From contig NZ_JACHXJ010000006.1 of the NCBI RefSeq assembly GCF_014192015.1, positions 186,001 through 250,000 of the forward strand: 64,000 nt of DNA, given 5' to 3'. Under the pieces are notes generated by a model. That model had not been told where the DNA came from, made no database searches, and saw nothing but the letters and a program-made list of their open reading frames with translations. The stretch is from Paenibacillus rhizosphaerae (GTDB taxonomy: Bacteria > Bacillota > Bacilli > Paenibacillales > Paenibacillaceae). Within the stretch, counting starts at the first letter, position 1; each line of letters opens with the position of its first letter. Below, one piece after another: positions 34,476 to 44,601 of the stretch. A program made the translations under genes and the position numbers.

Positions 34476-37400
34476 TTATTCTATGCTTACTGGGGGGACG
34501 AATTCCCGATGGCCCCCGGGGCCCTGGCTCGGAATAACGAAGGACATCGCCGTCCCCTGCCCCACATGGCTCTCGATCCGGAGTCCTCGGCCGTACCGCT
34601 GCAGGAGCCTCCGGTTCGTGTTCTTCAGTCCGACGCCACCGGATGACGGTTCGCTGCGGGAATGCGGTTGGAGCAGATTTTGTACTTCCTCCGGACTCAT
34701 GCCTTTCCCGTTATCCCTGACTTCAAATCGCGTGCCGCCTTCTTCCCGGCGGATGATAATCTGCACGGTTCCGCCTTGAATCCGGCTCAGCAGACCATGC
34801 TTCACCGCGTTCTCCACCAGCGGCTGTACCGTGAGCGGCGGAATAAACAGCGATAACTGCGGATCGATATCCCATATGACCGCCAGCCGCGGCCCGAAAC
34901 GCGCCTTCTCGATGTATAAATATGCCCGGACAAGCTCGAGTTCATGGGAGAGCGGCACTGCTTCCTCCGAGTTAATAAAATCGATGCTGATCCGCAGATA
35001 GGAAGTAAACGCATCGGCCAGCTCCCGCATTTGATCCAGATCGATATCGCTTAAAGCCATGATCGAATTGATCGTATTAAACAGAAAATGCGGCTGAATC
35101 TGGGCCTGCAAATACGCCGCCTCGAGCCGGAGGCGCTCTTTTGCCGATATTTTCAGCGTCGCCAAGGAGCGTACCCGGTATTTCAGCTCAAGCGCATCCA
35201 CCGGTTTCGCTACGTAATCGTTGGCGCCGGCCATAAATCCGGCATAGATATCCTCCGGCCGGCTTCTTGCGGTCAGCAGCAGAATCGGCAGCTCGAAGCT
35301 GTTGAACCGTTCCCGGACGATTCGCGTCAGCTCATAACCCGACGTATGCGGCATCATCACATCGGAAATGAGCAGGTCCCATGTCGAGGACGAGAGCTGC
35401 TGCAGCGCTTCTTTTGCCGATAAAGCGGTGTGAATCTCATATGGCTCCTCAGCGAAAATGCCTGCAAGCACCCTCAAATTTACCGGATCGTCTTCGACGA
35501 CTAAAATTTTGATCCCACCGGATATCGATTCGTTCAGCGATCCAGCGGCTTGGCCAGCATAAGCCGTCTCCAAGGAGACAGCGGCTTCCGTGATTTGCAG
35601 GGAATCCAATATGGCATCCTCCAGCTTCGGCTCGGTACGCCCTCCCACGGAATTGTCTAGATCCGCCTGCAGCCAACCTTCGGCTGTGGGAAGCGAAAAA
35701 CTGAATACCGCTCCTTGTCCAGGAGCCGATTCGGCGGTCAGCCTCCCTCCGTGCAGCTCGACCAGCTGTTTGCAGATGCTGAGGCCAAGCCCGATCCCCC
35801 CAGGATCGTCCTCATTCTGAGCCTGCCCGTAGGGAAGAAAAATCCGCTCCAGTGCGCCCTGTTCCATCCCTCGGCCTGAATCGGCCACACGAATCACAAC
35901 GGTCCCTTCCTTGGCCTCGGCCGAAATTTCGATGACGCCTTCATCGGTAAATTTGATGGCGTTATGCAGCAGGTTGAACACAATTTGGGTCAGCCTTTGT
36001 TCATCGGCATCAACCCGAGGAAGCTTATCCGGTATCGATATGACCACTTGAACGGGTTTCCCTTCCGTCATATGAGCCAGCATGCTGACCACGCCGGACA
36101 CGACTGATTCAACCTGCAGGGCTTCCCGGCGCAGCACGATCCGATGATCCTTCAGCATGACGGCGTCAAGGAGGTCATTCAGCAGCTGCGACATCCGGCG
36201 GCTGATGGTGACGAGCAGCTCCATATTTTGATGGCTCGCTTCCGACATGGAGCGTCCCTCACGGGAAAGGACCGATTGCGCAATGTTGATGATCCCGTGC
36301 AGCGGTGTCCGCAGCTCGTGGGAAGTGTTCGCCAGAAATTGATCTTTGCGTTCGTCCGCTTTCCGAAGCTCGGCGTTCAACCTGGCATTCTCCGCCGCAT
36401 TCCGGAAATATCGCTTAAACCAGTACACCGAAAATCCGACAACCCCAGCCACGATATCGACCGGATAATAAATCGGAGTGAAATTCCAGTCGAAATTGAC
36501 AAATCCCCATACGATATTGGAAATGACGCTCGTTGCCGCCAGCAAAATGATAAAGGCATCCTTCCGCTTTTGATATACCATCTTGCCGATAAGCGCAAAG
36601 AACCAGAAGCTCGGAATCAGGTACAACAAGCCGAAGACATGATGGGTCCTTGTGATATGAACCAGATTGGCCGGGGCTGCAAGGATAAAAATCCAATATA
36701 TCGCTGAAACGACCAAATATCCAAGGAACAGTGGCCCACGCCGGACTTGCCCGGTAAAGCCCCTGCCCATCAACAGCATGCAGAACGGAACGCCTAAATA
36801 AGATATAAGCCGAACTTTCAGCATCCAGGTGTAATTCAGGGGGAACCAGCTCATCAGTACATACTCGTGATCCGAAACCACCGTCAATCCCGCGAAGATG
36901 AGCAGGAATACAAAGACAAGCAGGAGCTTCTCCCGCGGGTTGATCATGACCATAATACCGGCGTACAGGGCATGAAGCAGCAGGATCGTAAACACGGCCA
37001 TCTGAAAAACGATCGAATACCACCATTCATAATCGATAGCCGCCTGTGTCCCGAACCGCATGGACTCGATGATGCCCCCGCTCGTGGGATCATGATAATT
37101 CGCCGATTGCACAAAAATATCAATTACGTTCTGCTCATTCGGAGCAGCGTTTTTGGTGAAAGACTGGATGACTGGAATATACGCTTTAGCACTCGCCGCC
37201 GGTTTGCCGGCCTCGCCGGCGATGTCCCCATTGACGATCACAACGGATGAAGCTTTAATTTCTTTAATCCATAATTTATAACGCTCGTCCGGCTGCTCAT
37301 CGACAAGAATCCGGAGCCTGTAGGTTCCGTACCCGAACGACGAACCGCTTTTGTCCTGCCAAGCCGGGCTCCAATCCCCGGGAACCCGGATCATACGCCT

Positions 37401-37676
37401 ATCCAGATTATTTTCGTCCGCTTGGCGGTTGTCCGAGATCAACCGATCCGGGTAAAACTCCCAGTCCCCGTCCAACAAGATGGAATGCCTGTTATCCATG
37501 GGATGCCCGCGCAGGTCAAGAATTCCTTGCACAACCTTGGGCTGCTCATCCGTGCCGAACGTATCCGACCAGAACCATCTTGCCCCCAGCATGAGGGCTA
37601 AATATGTAATAAATATGATGATTTTCTTCACCAAACTCTTCTGAGCCTCGCTTCTCTTGAAGTCGTCCATATTCAT
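34476..37676 (-). CDS. hybrid sensor kinase: 7TM, HisKA kinase, receiver and second His_kinase core
   Basis: 1066 residues. One helix at 18-36 precedes an extracellular jelly-roll-like region (55-210, LLDGDWEFYP, VPGDW, YGTYRLRI), then a 7TM-DISM membrane block at 220-420. HisKA has His453 (ANTSHELRTPLHG), and its HATPase has DSGRGM and GGIGLGLSI. The receiver covers 721-840 with Asp772 (ISDVMMPHTSG). A second, LytS/YesM-type kinase core follows with His863 (QIQPHFLFNT) and another HATPase (QPLVENAVKHGL, DNGKGM). Two unrelated kinase cores around one receiver is uncommon. It begins 163 bp after the 12-gene operon, so read-through or a role in regulating that operon is possible. No clear ribosome site precedes the start. 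Confidence 0.88.
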   Translation of the reverse strand: MNMDDFKRSEAQKSLVKKIIIFITYLALMLGARWFWSDTFGTDEQPKVVQGILDLRGHPMDNRHSILLDGDWEFYPDRLISDNRQADENNLDRRMIRVPGDWSPAWQDKSGSSFGYGTYRLRILVDEQPDERYKLWIKEIKASSVVIVNGDIAGEAGKPAASAKAYIPVIQSFTKNAAPNEQNVIDIFVQSANYHDPTSGGIIESMRFGTQAAIDYEWWYSIVFQMAVFTILLLHALYAGIMVMINPREKLLLVFVFLLIFAGLTVVSDHEYVLMSWFPLNYTWMLKVRLISYLGVPFCMLLMGRGFTGQVRRGPLFLGYLVVSAIYWIFILAAPANLVHITRTHHVFGLLYLIPSFWFFALIGKMVYQKRKDAFIILLAATSVISNIVWGFVNFDWNFTPIYYPVDIVAGVVGFSVYWFKRYFRNAAENARLNAELRKADERKDQFLANTSHELRTPLHGIINIAQSVLSREGRSMSEASHQNMELLVTISRRMSQLLNDLLDAVMLKDHRIVLRREALQVESVVSGVVSMLAHMTEGKPVQVVISIPDKLPRVDADEQRLTQIVFNLLHNAIKFTDEGVIEISAEAKEGTVVIRVADSGRGMEQGALERIFLPYGQAQNEDDPGGIGLGLSICKQLVELHGGRLTAESAPGQGAVFSFSLPTAEGWLQADLDNSVGGRTEPKLEDAILDSLQITEAAVSLETAYAGQAAGSLNESISGGIKILVVEDDPVNLRVLAGIFAEEPYEIHTALSAKEALQQLSSSTWDLLISDVMMPHTSGYELTRIVRERFNSFELPILLLTARSRPEDIYAGFMAGANDYVAKPVDALELKYRVRSLATLKISAKERLRLEAAYLQAQIQPHFLFNTINSIMALSDIDLDQMRELADAFTSYLRISIDFINSEEAVPLSHELELVRAYLYIEKARFGPRLAVIWDIDPQLSLFIPPLTVQPLVENAVKHGLLSRIQGGTVQIIIRREEGGTRFEVRDNGKGMSPEEVQNLLQPHSRSEPSSGGVGLKNTNRRLLQRYGRGLRIESHVGQGTAMSFVIPSQGPGGHREFVPPVSIE

Positions 37677-37701
37677 AGTAACGGAAACCGCCGTATCCCG
37701 C

Positions 37702-37801
37702 TATTATAATCTTGGAGCGCCGGAAGATTAGGTCGTAGAAATTCAAATAGATTCTAATTTATGAGAAATTTACGATAAATAGCCGCTCCCGAAGGACCGG
37801 C
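37702..37801 (-). promoter_or_regulatory. weak terminator and -10-like site before the hybrid kinase gene
   Basis: GCCGGTCC-TTCG-GGAGCGGC (37801-37782, minus strand) forms a short hairpin with a UUCG tetraloop but no T run. This makes a leaky end for the upstream operon. A minus-strand TATAAT near 37705 may start kinase transcription; no -35 is evident. Confidence 0.4.
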
Positions 37802-37839
37802 TGCATTCAAAGCATCATTTAACCATGCTGATATTTCGT

Positions 37840-39195
37840 TTAGTTCGTATTCTTAAATGGCGCACCCCGGTCCATCACCTGCTGCATTTGCTTCGCAGCC
37901 TCTATGGGCGTTATGCCTTTCGCCGCAAGCGCCTGAAGTACTTCAAACAGCTTCTGCTGAACATCGGAATTCGTCAGTTCGCGCGTTCCAGCAATGCCGC
38001 GTTCCGTATAATAATCAAGGACCGTGGCGAGTGCTTTTTCTTCCATCTGGCCTGCCATAACCTTCCGATCGACTTGGACCCCTGTGGCGCTGGGCAGCAC
38101 CTGCAGTGAATTGGACCAAACTCGCTGCCCTTCCCCTGTCGTCATGAACTCTATAAACTTCCATACCGCCTCTTTATGTTTCGAATCCCGGTTCATCGCC
38201 CAGGCAACATCCACAGTCGCCGTAGCCGTCCGGCGGGTTCCTTCGGTCAATTGAGGCAGTGGAAATAAACCAAAACGGTTCGGATTATAAAAGCCGCTAA
38301 CTGCCTGACGGGTCATCACGCTGAGCTGCCATGACCCCATACTTAACATCGCCAGCGTCCCGCGATTAAAATCGTGATAAGCATAGGGATAAAGGGCGCG
38401 TTCCAAAGCTTGGCTGTCAAATATCCCGTCTTCAAACATTTGTCTCCACCAGCGAAAGCTTTCAACCAGATCCGGGTCCGTCCAGGGAACCAGACCCTGC
38501 TCCGCACGGTACACTTTACCGGGGGCGATTTGACCGGCGATGGCCATAAAGATGTCCCGGCAGGCCCATCCCTCTTTCCCTCCGATTCCAATCCCGTTTT
38601 GCAATGCAGGATCGGATTTTCGAATGGCGGATATGACATGAAGCAGCTCATCATACGTTCGCGGTTCCTCCAGATTCAAACTCTCGAAAATGGATCGATT
38701 GTAAAATATGAGAGGTGTAATGGTAATGCCCCCCGGCAGGACCCGATAATCCTCACCCGAATATGCGGATTGTTCCAAGGCCAGCTTATGGAACCGCGAT
38801 TTCCAATCGGGGCCCCAGCTTTTCTCCGCGTAGGGACGGAGCGGTTCAAGAAATGATTTGTATTTGTTCGCATTCGCGCCAACCTGCATCGCAATAATGT
38901 CCGGTCCGTTGCCGCTGGCTAGTCCGACGGATAACTTCTGAAAATACGCCTCCGATTCGCCGATATGCTGCACGACCAGATCGATGTCCGGATTTTGCTG
39001 TTCAAAGGAAATCTCCAAGTCCCGCATCTGATCACCGTTTGGAATCCACTTCCAGAGCACAACTTTTTCATTAGGCATATCGGCTCCATCCTGCTCCGGC
39101 AAACGGTTAAGATCAGTGGGAGCAGAATCGCAGGCAGAAGATAGTATTAGAAGACTGGCCAAGCAGACAGAACCGATCCAGCTCCTCCTCATCAT
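37840..39195 (-). CDS. ABC substrate-binding lipoprotein, last gene of the 12-gene operon
   Basis: 451 residues with lipobox LSSAC (Cys22). The family-1 solute-binding fold is clear (VVLWKWIPNGDQMRDLE, GNGPDIIAMQVGANANKY, AMNRDSKHKEAVWKFIEFM). I choose ATG 39195, preceded by AAGGGGAG; the annotated frame could extend six codons upstream. It follows the kinase and regulator genes rather than the permeases and starts 27 bp after the regulator stop. It could present ligand to the kinase or be an alternative receptor for one of the two permease pairs. Confidence 0.9.
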   Translation of the reverse strand: MMRRSWIGSVCLASLLILSSACDSAPTDLNRLPEQDGADMPNEKVVLWKWIPNGDQMRDLEISFEQQNPDIDLVVQHIGESEAYFQKLSVGLASGNGPDIIAMQVGANANKYKSFLEPLRPYAEKSWGPDWKSRFHKLALEQSAYSGEDYRVLPGGITITPLIFYNRSIFESLNLEEPRTYDELLHVISAIRKSDPALQNGIGIGGKEGWACRDIFMAIAGQIAPGKVYRAEQGLVPWTDPDLVESFRWWRQMFEDGIFDSQALERALYPYAYHDFNRGTLAMLSMGSWQLSVMTRQAVSGFYNPNRFGLFPLPQLTEGTRRTATATVDVAWAMNRDSKHKEAVWKFIEFMTTGEGQRVWSNSLQVLPSATGVQVDRKVMAGQMEEKALATVLDYYTERGIAGTRELTNSDVQQKLFEVLQALAAKGITPIEAAKQMQQVMDRGAPFKNTN

Positions 39196-39222
39196 ACACT
39201 CCCCTTCATCCAATGCTTCATT

Positions 39223-40848
39223 TCAATTTGCTTTATTGTGCAGAACGATTCTCTCATAATTGGCAGGCGTAAACCCGGTCACCGATTTGAAAACTTTAAA
39301 GAAGTAGTTGTAATTCTGGAATCCAACTTCACTGTAGATGTCCTTAATTTTTATTTTATTTTCAATCATCTTCTTGGCTGCTTCCACCCTTGCGCGATTC
39401 ACGTGTTCGACGAAGGGGATTCCCGTTTCTTGACGGAACAATCTGCTTAAGTACACGGGATGTATCCCGACAATAGCTGCTGCATGTCCAAGTGAAATCT
39501 CACCGCGAAAATGCGTCCGGATATAATTCATTGCTTTCCGTACATAAAGGGATTCTCCCTCCGGGACGGCTTCCGGCTCAATGAGCTCCGACATGCGAAG
39601 CATGCAATCAACTACAGCGGTTTCGCATGCCCCCCATGTCTCATCCGATCCGGATAGCATGGCGGCTCGAAGCTGCTTGGCCAGCTCTTCGGCGCGGGGG
39701 CCGAATTGCCGGCCCAATCTTGCCGCGAGCTCACACAATTGATCATTGAGACGGGATACCCGGATGGATGCAGCCCCGCCGCCATCCCTGGCGATTCGGT
39801 ACAGCTCATTGATTTGCCTCTCTAAAGACGGGATATCCTTGGATTCTATCGAAGCCAGGATGGCCATCTCCTGCCGGATACCCATTATGTATTCCCCTGT
39901 CTCCGTTTCGGAGCAGTACCCGCTTTCCGGATAATCCCCACTGGACTTTCTACCTTCTATTAAAGATGCCGCAGCGGCGGAATAGGCTTGAGGGAGCTGA
40001 TCCATCCTTAAGCAGGGAGCGCTGCACGAATATCGGATCCGGACATTGAGAAATTTGGAGAACAGTTTGGATATCCGGCCCAGATAATGCTCGATTTCCT
40101 CATTCAGCTTAAGTTCGCTCCGCGATGATGCCGAATCATACAGGATCGCAAACTGATGCTGGCGGATATAAAGCATTTCGCCAGTGAAATGCTGCTCGAA
40201 CAGCATGGACACGGATTTCGCCCATTGATGATACTCCTCCTCCGAGAGACCCTGCTCCCCGAGGGTGCCATGATCGACCTGGAGAGCAATAACGACAAGC
40301 GTTTTGCCTCTGTACTGCGCTTTGAGGCTTGATTGCAGCTGATTCCAAACCTCGCTGTGCAGCCGGGCTCCACGAAACCAGGAACGGATCTCCTTCTTCA
40401 TCACTTCGCGGTCCATTCCCGTGGACAACGCGGCGTCCGAGGATGCATGATCCGTCACATGAAAGCGGTTCTGTTCTGCGGCCAGCCGGGCTTTATGCAG
40501 GGCGGACAGCAGCATTTCCGGGTTCATCCGGTCTTTGAGCAAATAGTCCACGGCTCCGCCCTTAAAAGAATCCCGCACGTAATCATATCGGTCATAACTG
40601 CTCAGCATAATGAATTGGGTAGCTGGGTATTCCGCTTGCGCCTGCCTTGAGAATTGAATTCCATCCATAATCGGCATGTATACGTCGGAAATAATAATGT
40701 CAGGCTTCAGCTGGCCCAGCTCATCCATTGCCGATAACCCGCTATCAAAAATCCCGCATATCCGAAACCCTTGCTGTTCCCAATCAATTAGCTCCAGCAA
40801 ATGATTTCTCGCCAATATCTCATCGTCCACAACCATAACCGTGTTCAT
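39223..40848 (-). CDS. response regulator with AraC-type domain, YesN type (12-gene operon)
   Basis: 541 residues. Receiver 1-120 with Asp55 (ISDVYMPIMDG) and KDRMN at the lysine position. A long middle segment follows, then an AraC helix-turn-helix pair at about 430-535 (ISLGHAAAIVGIHPVYLSRL, IYSEVGFQNYNYFFKVFKS). The gene starts 33 bp after the kinase stop. It is the presumed activator of the operon that contains it, forming a feed-forward loop. Confidence 0.93.
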   Translation of the reverse strand: MNTVMVVDDEILARNHLLELIDWEQQGFRICGIFDSGLSAMDELGQLKPDIIISDVYMPIMDGIQFSRQAQAEYPATQFIMLSSYDRYDYVRDSFKGGAVDYLLKDRMNPEMLLSALHKARLAAEQNRFHVTDHASSDAALSTGMDREVMKKEIRSWFRGARLHSEVWNQLQSSLKAQYRGKTLVVIALQVDHGTLGEQGLSEEEYHQWAKSVSMLFEQHFTGEMLYIRQHQFAILYDSASSRSELKLNEEIEHYLGRISKLFSKFLNVRIRYSCSAPCLRMDQLPQAYSAAAASLIEGRKSSGDYPESGYCSETETGEYIMGIRQEMAILASIESKDIPSLERQINELYRIARDGGGAASIRVSRLNDQLCELAARLGRQFGPRAEELAKQLRAAMLSGSDETWGACETAVVDCMLRMSELIEPEAVPEGESLYVRKAMNYIRTHFRGEISLGHAAAIVGIHPVYLSRLFRQETGIPFVEHVNRARVEAAKKMIENKIKIKDIYSEVGFQNYNYFFKVFKSVTGFTPANYERIVLHNKAN

Positions 40849-40881
40849 TCCGCCGCCCCCTACGAATCGCTTGACCCCCGC

Positions 40882-42684
40882 TCAAGCGGATGGCCGGGAT
40901 GAGTCAAAAGGCAATCGCAAAGTAACCTTGGTATATTCTCCTGGCCTGCTGTCCAAGTCGAGGCCATAGGCGCTGCCATAGGTTAGCTGAATGCGCTCAT
41001 GAACGTTATGAAGACCGATCCCGAACATTTTGCGCTGGTCTTCCTGATTCTTTCCCTGTCTGAATAAATCCAGCATCTCTGCCGGCATGCCCGGACCGTT
41101 ATCCACCACGGCAATGACCAGGCTGTCATCCTGCTCTGTTCGGATGCTGATCCGGATGAGGCCGCCCTCGATATCCTTCCTCGCTTCGATTCCGTGAAGC
41201 AGGGCGTTCTCGACCAAAGGCTGGAGCAGCAGGGGAAGAACCCGGTAATCCTCGAGTCCTTGCTGCATGTCATAATGGATGGCGATATCATCCACATACT
41301 TGTAGTTTTGAATATCCATGTAGCATTGTACACTTTGCAGCTCTTCGCTGAGTGTGACCAGGCCTGAATTTTTGCCTGCTGCGCTTCGGAGCAGATGAAT
41401 CAGGGATCCAGTGACCTGTTCGATGTTGGCCGCATGCTGCAATTTGGCCAAATACCGTATCGTATTCAGCGTATTGTATAAAAAATGGGGATGGATCTGA
41501 AGCTGCAGCGCCTTTAAATCCGCTTCCCTCTTCTTCTTTTCGTTCCGTTTGATATCGTGGATTAGAGAGTTTATTGTATCCATCATATGCATAAAGCGGA
41601 TCGACAGGAGGCCGATTTCATCTTTGGTCCGAGGCAGCTCCTTGGGGCTTAAATCCCCCGATTCTACAGCCTTCATGGCCTTGCTGAGCCGCTTGATATT
41701 TTTGGTCGTCTGCTGGGACAGCGCAAAGATCAGCAGGAAGATAATGATCATCACGATGGCGGATGCCCAATACATCCGATCCCGAAGCTCTTGGGAATCC
41801 CCGATCAATATTTCGATCGGAATTAAGCCGACCGTGGTCCAGCGGGTATGATCCGACCGATAGATCAAAACCAGCTTCCCATCCTCCTGATACCGGACGC
41901 TTCCTCCCCGGGCTTGTACGGCTTTCATGGCCTCGCTGAGCTTGGGGTGTCCGAGAATCAGCTGGGACCAATGTTCATCCTCTCCATAAAGAACGCCCCC
42001 GTTCTCATCAAGCAGAATCAATTCGGTTCCAGGTATCGATTGTGCGTTCATCAGGCTGCTGATGGCGCTGTACCGGACATACATGTATACGGTGCCCACG
42101 ACTTTACCGCCCCGAAGCACGGCCTGCCCGATCACTACGGTATAGCTTTCGTCGCTTTCCGGCTCAAGGCCGCCCGCCAGGTTAATCCGAAGCAGAAGTG
42201 CTTTCCCCGAAGCGCCGCTTACATCTTTATTCCAGATATCGCTGATCACATCGTAATACATCTTGGAGAAGCCGGCGGAGAAGACGGTTCCGTCTTCTCC
42301 GACGACTTGTATCGCCAATATGCTGCTGTTAAAGGAATAGATCGTTTCCAGAAAAGATTCGACCTTTCGCCTCCGGAGGAGCCGCTCGTAATCGCTTTGC
42401 TCCGGTTTTGGCGTAATCGGCTCCGCAATAAATTCCTGATTCATCGATATCAATGTAGAGAGCGAAATGAATTCATTCATCAGAAAATCCAAACTGTGAT
42501 TGGCGTTCTCGATATTGTCCATCACATACTCCGATGCGTTCCGCTTAAGAATGTTCGTGGTGTTGGAATACCAGATCCAGGTGATCAGGGACAGCGTGAC
42601 CATCATGATCACGGTGAAAGTCAACACCAGCTTTGCCTGAAAACTCCTTCTCAGCGCCAGTTTTCTTGTCCAATGCATCCGCAA
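40882..42684 (-). CDS. sensor histidine kinase, YesM type (12-gene operon)
   Basis: 600 residues. Helices at about 18-38 and 307-325 enclose a dCache-like external domain. HAMP follows (RLSKAMKAVESGD), then His_kinase with His400 (QIHPHFLYNT) and the HATPase domain (QPLVENALLHGI, DNGPGM, GIGLHNVHER). The TTG at 42684 has GGAGG ten bases upstream; an ATG two codons later is possible. It starts 34 bp after the second permease pair. Confidence 0.92.
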   Translation of the reverse strand: MRMHWTRKLALRRSFQAKLVLTFTVIMMVTLSLITWIWYSNTTNILKRNASEYVMDNIENANHSLDFLMNEFISLSTLISMNQEFIAEPITPKPEQSDYERLLRRRKVESFLETIYSFNSSILAIQVVGEDGTVFSAGFSKMYYDVISDIWNKDVSGASGKALLLRINLAGGLEPESDESYTVVIGQAVLRGGKVVGTVYMYVRYSAISSLMNAQSIPGTELILLDENGGVLYGEDEHWSQLILGHPKLSEAMKAVQARGGSVRYQEDGKLVLIYRSDHTRWTTVGLIPIEILIGDSQELRDRMYWASAIVMIIIFLLIFALSQQTTKNIKRLSKAMKAVESGDLSPKELPRTKDEIGLLSIRFMHMMDTINSLIHDIKRNEKKKREADLKALQLQIHPHFLYNTLNTIRYLAKLQHAANIEQVTGSLIHLLRSAAGKNSGLVTLSEELQSVQCYMDIQNYKYVDDIAIHYDMQQGLEDYRVLPLLLQPLVENALLHGIEARKDIEGGLIRISIRTEQDDSLVIAVVDNGPGMPAEMLDLFRQGKNQEDQRKMFGIGLHNVHERIQLTYGSAYGLDLDSRPGEYTKVTLRLPFDSSRPSA

Positions 42685-42718
42685 TTCCGATATACCTCCA
42701 TAAGTAACGGTGCAGTTG

Positions 42719-43720
42719 CTATTCGCCTGCGATACCGGAATTCTCTATGCTTTCCACGAAATAACGTTGTACGAACAAGTAAAGCAGCAGAATCGGAATG
42801 ATCGTCAACATGACGGCTGCCATAATTTGATTCATCAGGGTTGGAGGCATGCCAATCGCCTGGCTGGAAGATACCGATTGTGCCATCTGCCCCATCTGGG
42901 CGTCAGCACTGCCATTGAACGTGGCCATATTTTGCGCTAGATTGAAGAAATCAGGAACAGTCAAATACGTTGTGGGCTCAAACACGTCGTTCCAGTGCCA
43001 TACCACCGAGAACAGAAATACAACAAGCATTGCCGGCCGGGCGAGTGGGAACATGATTTTCCAATAGGTCCGCACCGGTCCTGCCCCGTCAATCCTCGCT
43101 GCCTCTTCAAGTACATGCGGAAGCCTGCGGTAGAATTGAATGAAGATCAGCACAAATAGCGCGCCTTTCAGGCCGTGGCCGAACAAGGACGGCACCACAA
43201 ACGGCAAATGCGTGTTGATCCAGTTCATATGAAGGAAGGGAATATCGCTGAAAAACAAATATAGCGGAACGACGATCGTCTGGGGAGGCACAAGGAAGGT
43301 AAACAAAAGCAGCGCCATCCATAGGCCCCTCCCCGGGAACCTGAACCTGGCAAAACCGTAACCGACCAGCGAACAGCTGAGGATTTGCAGAAAAGCGCTT
43401 CCAAAGGAAATGATAGCACTATTAGCAAAACCTGGCCAGTAATGAATTTGTTCCATAGCAATGCGGTAATTGGCAAAGCTGAGATGCGTTGGAATCCACT
43501 GCACCGTCGCATTTGCCACATCGACCGAGGTCATGAAGGAACGCGAAATGATGTAAAGCAGCGGGTACAGAAACACGAAGGACAGGCTGAGCATCACCAG
43601 ATAATAAATGATCGTGCCCATCACCGAACGTGTTCTTTTCACCATGGTGATCTTCCATCTGTCCTGGGTGCCTGGTTTCAGAAGAAGCTGGCGCCGGGCC
43701 ATCGATTGGATTCTTTCCAT
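42719..43720 (-). CDS. sugar ABC permease (MalG type), second pair of the 12-gene operon
   Basis: 333 residues with six membrane helices and a basic N-terminal cytoplasmic extension of about 30 residues. The EAA loop is EEAARIDGAGPVRTYWKIMFP. GGGAGGG is eight bases before ATG 43720; an ATG two codons earlier overlaps the upstream stop as ATGA. Unlike the other MalG-type subunits here, it has an insertion rich in Asn, Met and Gln before the last helix (about residues 255-285). Confidence 0.9.
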   Translation of the reverse strand: MERIQSMARRQLLLKPGTQDRWKITMVKRTRSVMGTIIYYLVMLSLSFVFLYPLLYIISRSFMTSVDVANATVQWIPTHLSFANYRIAMEQIHYWPGFANSAIISFGSAFLQILSCSLVGYGFARFRFPGRGLWMALLLFTFLVPPQTIVVPLYLFFSDIPFLHMNWINTHLPFVVPSLFGHGLKGALFVLIFIQFYRRLPHVLEEAARIDGAGPVRTYWKIMFPLARPAMLVVFLFSVVWHWNDVFEPTTYLTVPDFFNLAQNMATFNGSADAQMGQMAQSVSSSQAIGMPPTLMNQIMAAVMLTIIPILLLYLFVQRYFVESIENSGIAGE

Positions 43721-43722
43721 AT

Positions 43723-44601
43723 TCATGCCCTCCCTTCGGCCGTAGCCATGCTTTTACGGAAAATGAGAAAGATAATGCCAAGGACGATGAAGATAAACAG
43801 AAAGTAGAGCCAGCCGATGGCCGAGCCGTACCCGTAATCATTGTTGCGAAACACGATGTTCATCAGATGATTCATGACGTGGTTATCCGTTTTGGTAAAA
43901 GAGTTCACAATGCTGAAGAGGGTGTTCACCAGGATCATCGGCATGATCATCGGAAAGGTTATTTTCCAAAACACTTCCCACTTTGTCGCCCCGTCGCATT
44001 TGGCCGCCTCATACAGAATAGGAGATATGGTCTGCAGCCCGGCCAGAAATATTAAGATTTGCACACCGGAATCCCACATGACCAGCGTCAGCGAATCCGC
44101 ATACTCCAGCACCGGCTCCAGAATCTGTTCCGGAATGAAGAAAGCGAGCTTGCGAAATAAATCGTATTGAACAAAGATGGGCAGCTTGGCGGCTCCCTGG
44201 TCAAGCAGCTCGCGGAGAATGGCGCCCGACGCGATAATGACCGGCAGGAAGAACACGCCGCGGAAAAATACCTTGCCCCTCGAGGCCTTGTTCAGCAGCA
44301 GGGCGCTAAACATGGCGAACACCAGAATCAAGGGTACCTGCGTAACCATCGCCGTCATGGTCTTCTGCAGAAGGGGCAGGAAATCGACATCCGTCGTAAA
44401 CGCCTGCCGGAAATAAGTGAAGCCAACGAATGTTGCCACCAGCCCATGCTCACTCGGCTCCAGCCTGTGAAACGCATAATAGAAGGAACGGCCCAGGGGG
44501 ATCGCCATGAACAACAGAAATCCGACAATCCACGGGAGAATGAAGATATACCCCTCCAGCATATGGCGAACCCGAATGGAAAGTTTCATTTTTAAATTCA
44601 T
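43723..44601 (-). CDS. sugar ABC permease (MalF type), second pair of the 12-gene operon
   Basis: 292 residues, six helices, and EAA loop EAAKCDGATKWEVFWKITFP. Its ATG overlaps the stop of the DUF5696 gene as ATGA, and GAGGGGAG precedes it. The external loop after the third helix (LDQGAAKLPIFVQYDLFRKL) is longer than in cluster A. It pairs with the following subunit. Confidence 0.92.
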   Translation of the reverse strand: MNLKMKLSIRVRHMLEGYIFILPWIVGFLLFMAIPLGRSFYYAFHRLEPSEHGLVATFVGFTYFRQAFTTDVDFLPLLQKTMTAMVTQVPLILVFAMFSALLLNKASRGKVFFRGVFFLPVIIASGAILRELLDQGAAKLPIFVQYDLFRKLAFFIPEQILEPVLEYADSLTLVMWDSGVQILIFLAGLQTISPILYEAAKCDGATKWEVFWKITFPMIMPMILVNTLFSIVNSFTKTDNHVMNHLMNIVFRNNDYGYGSAIGWLYFLFIFIVLGIIFLIFRKSMATAEGRA

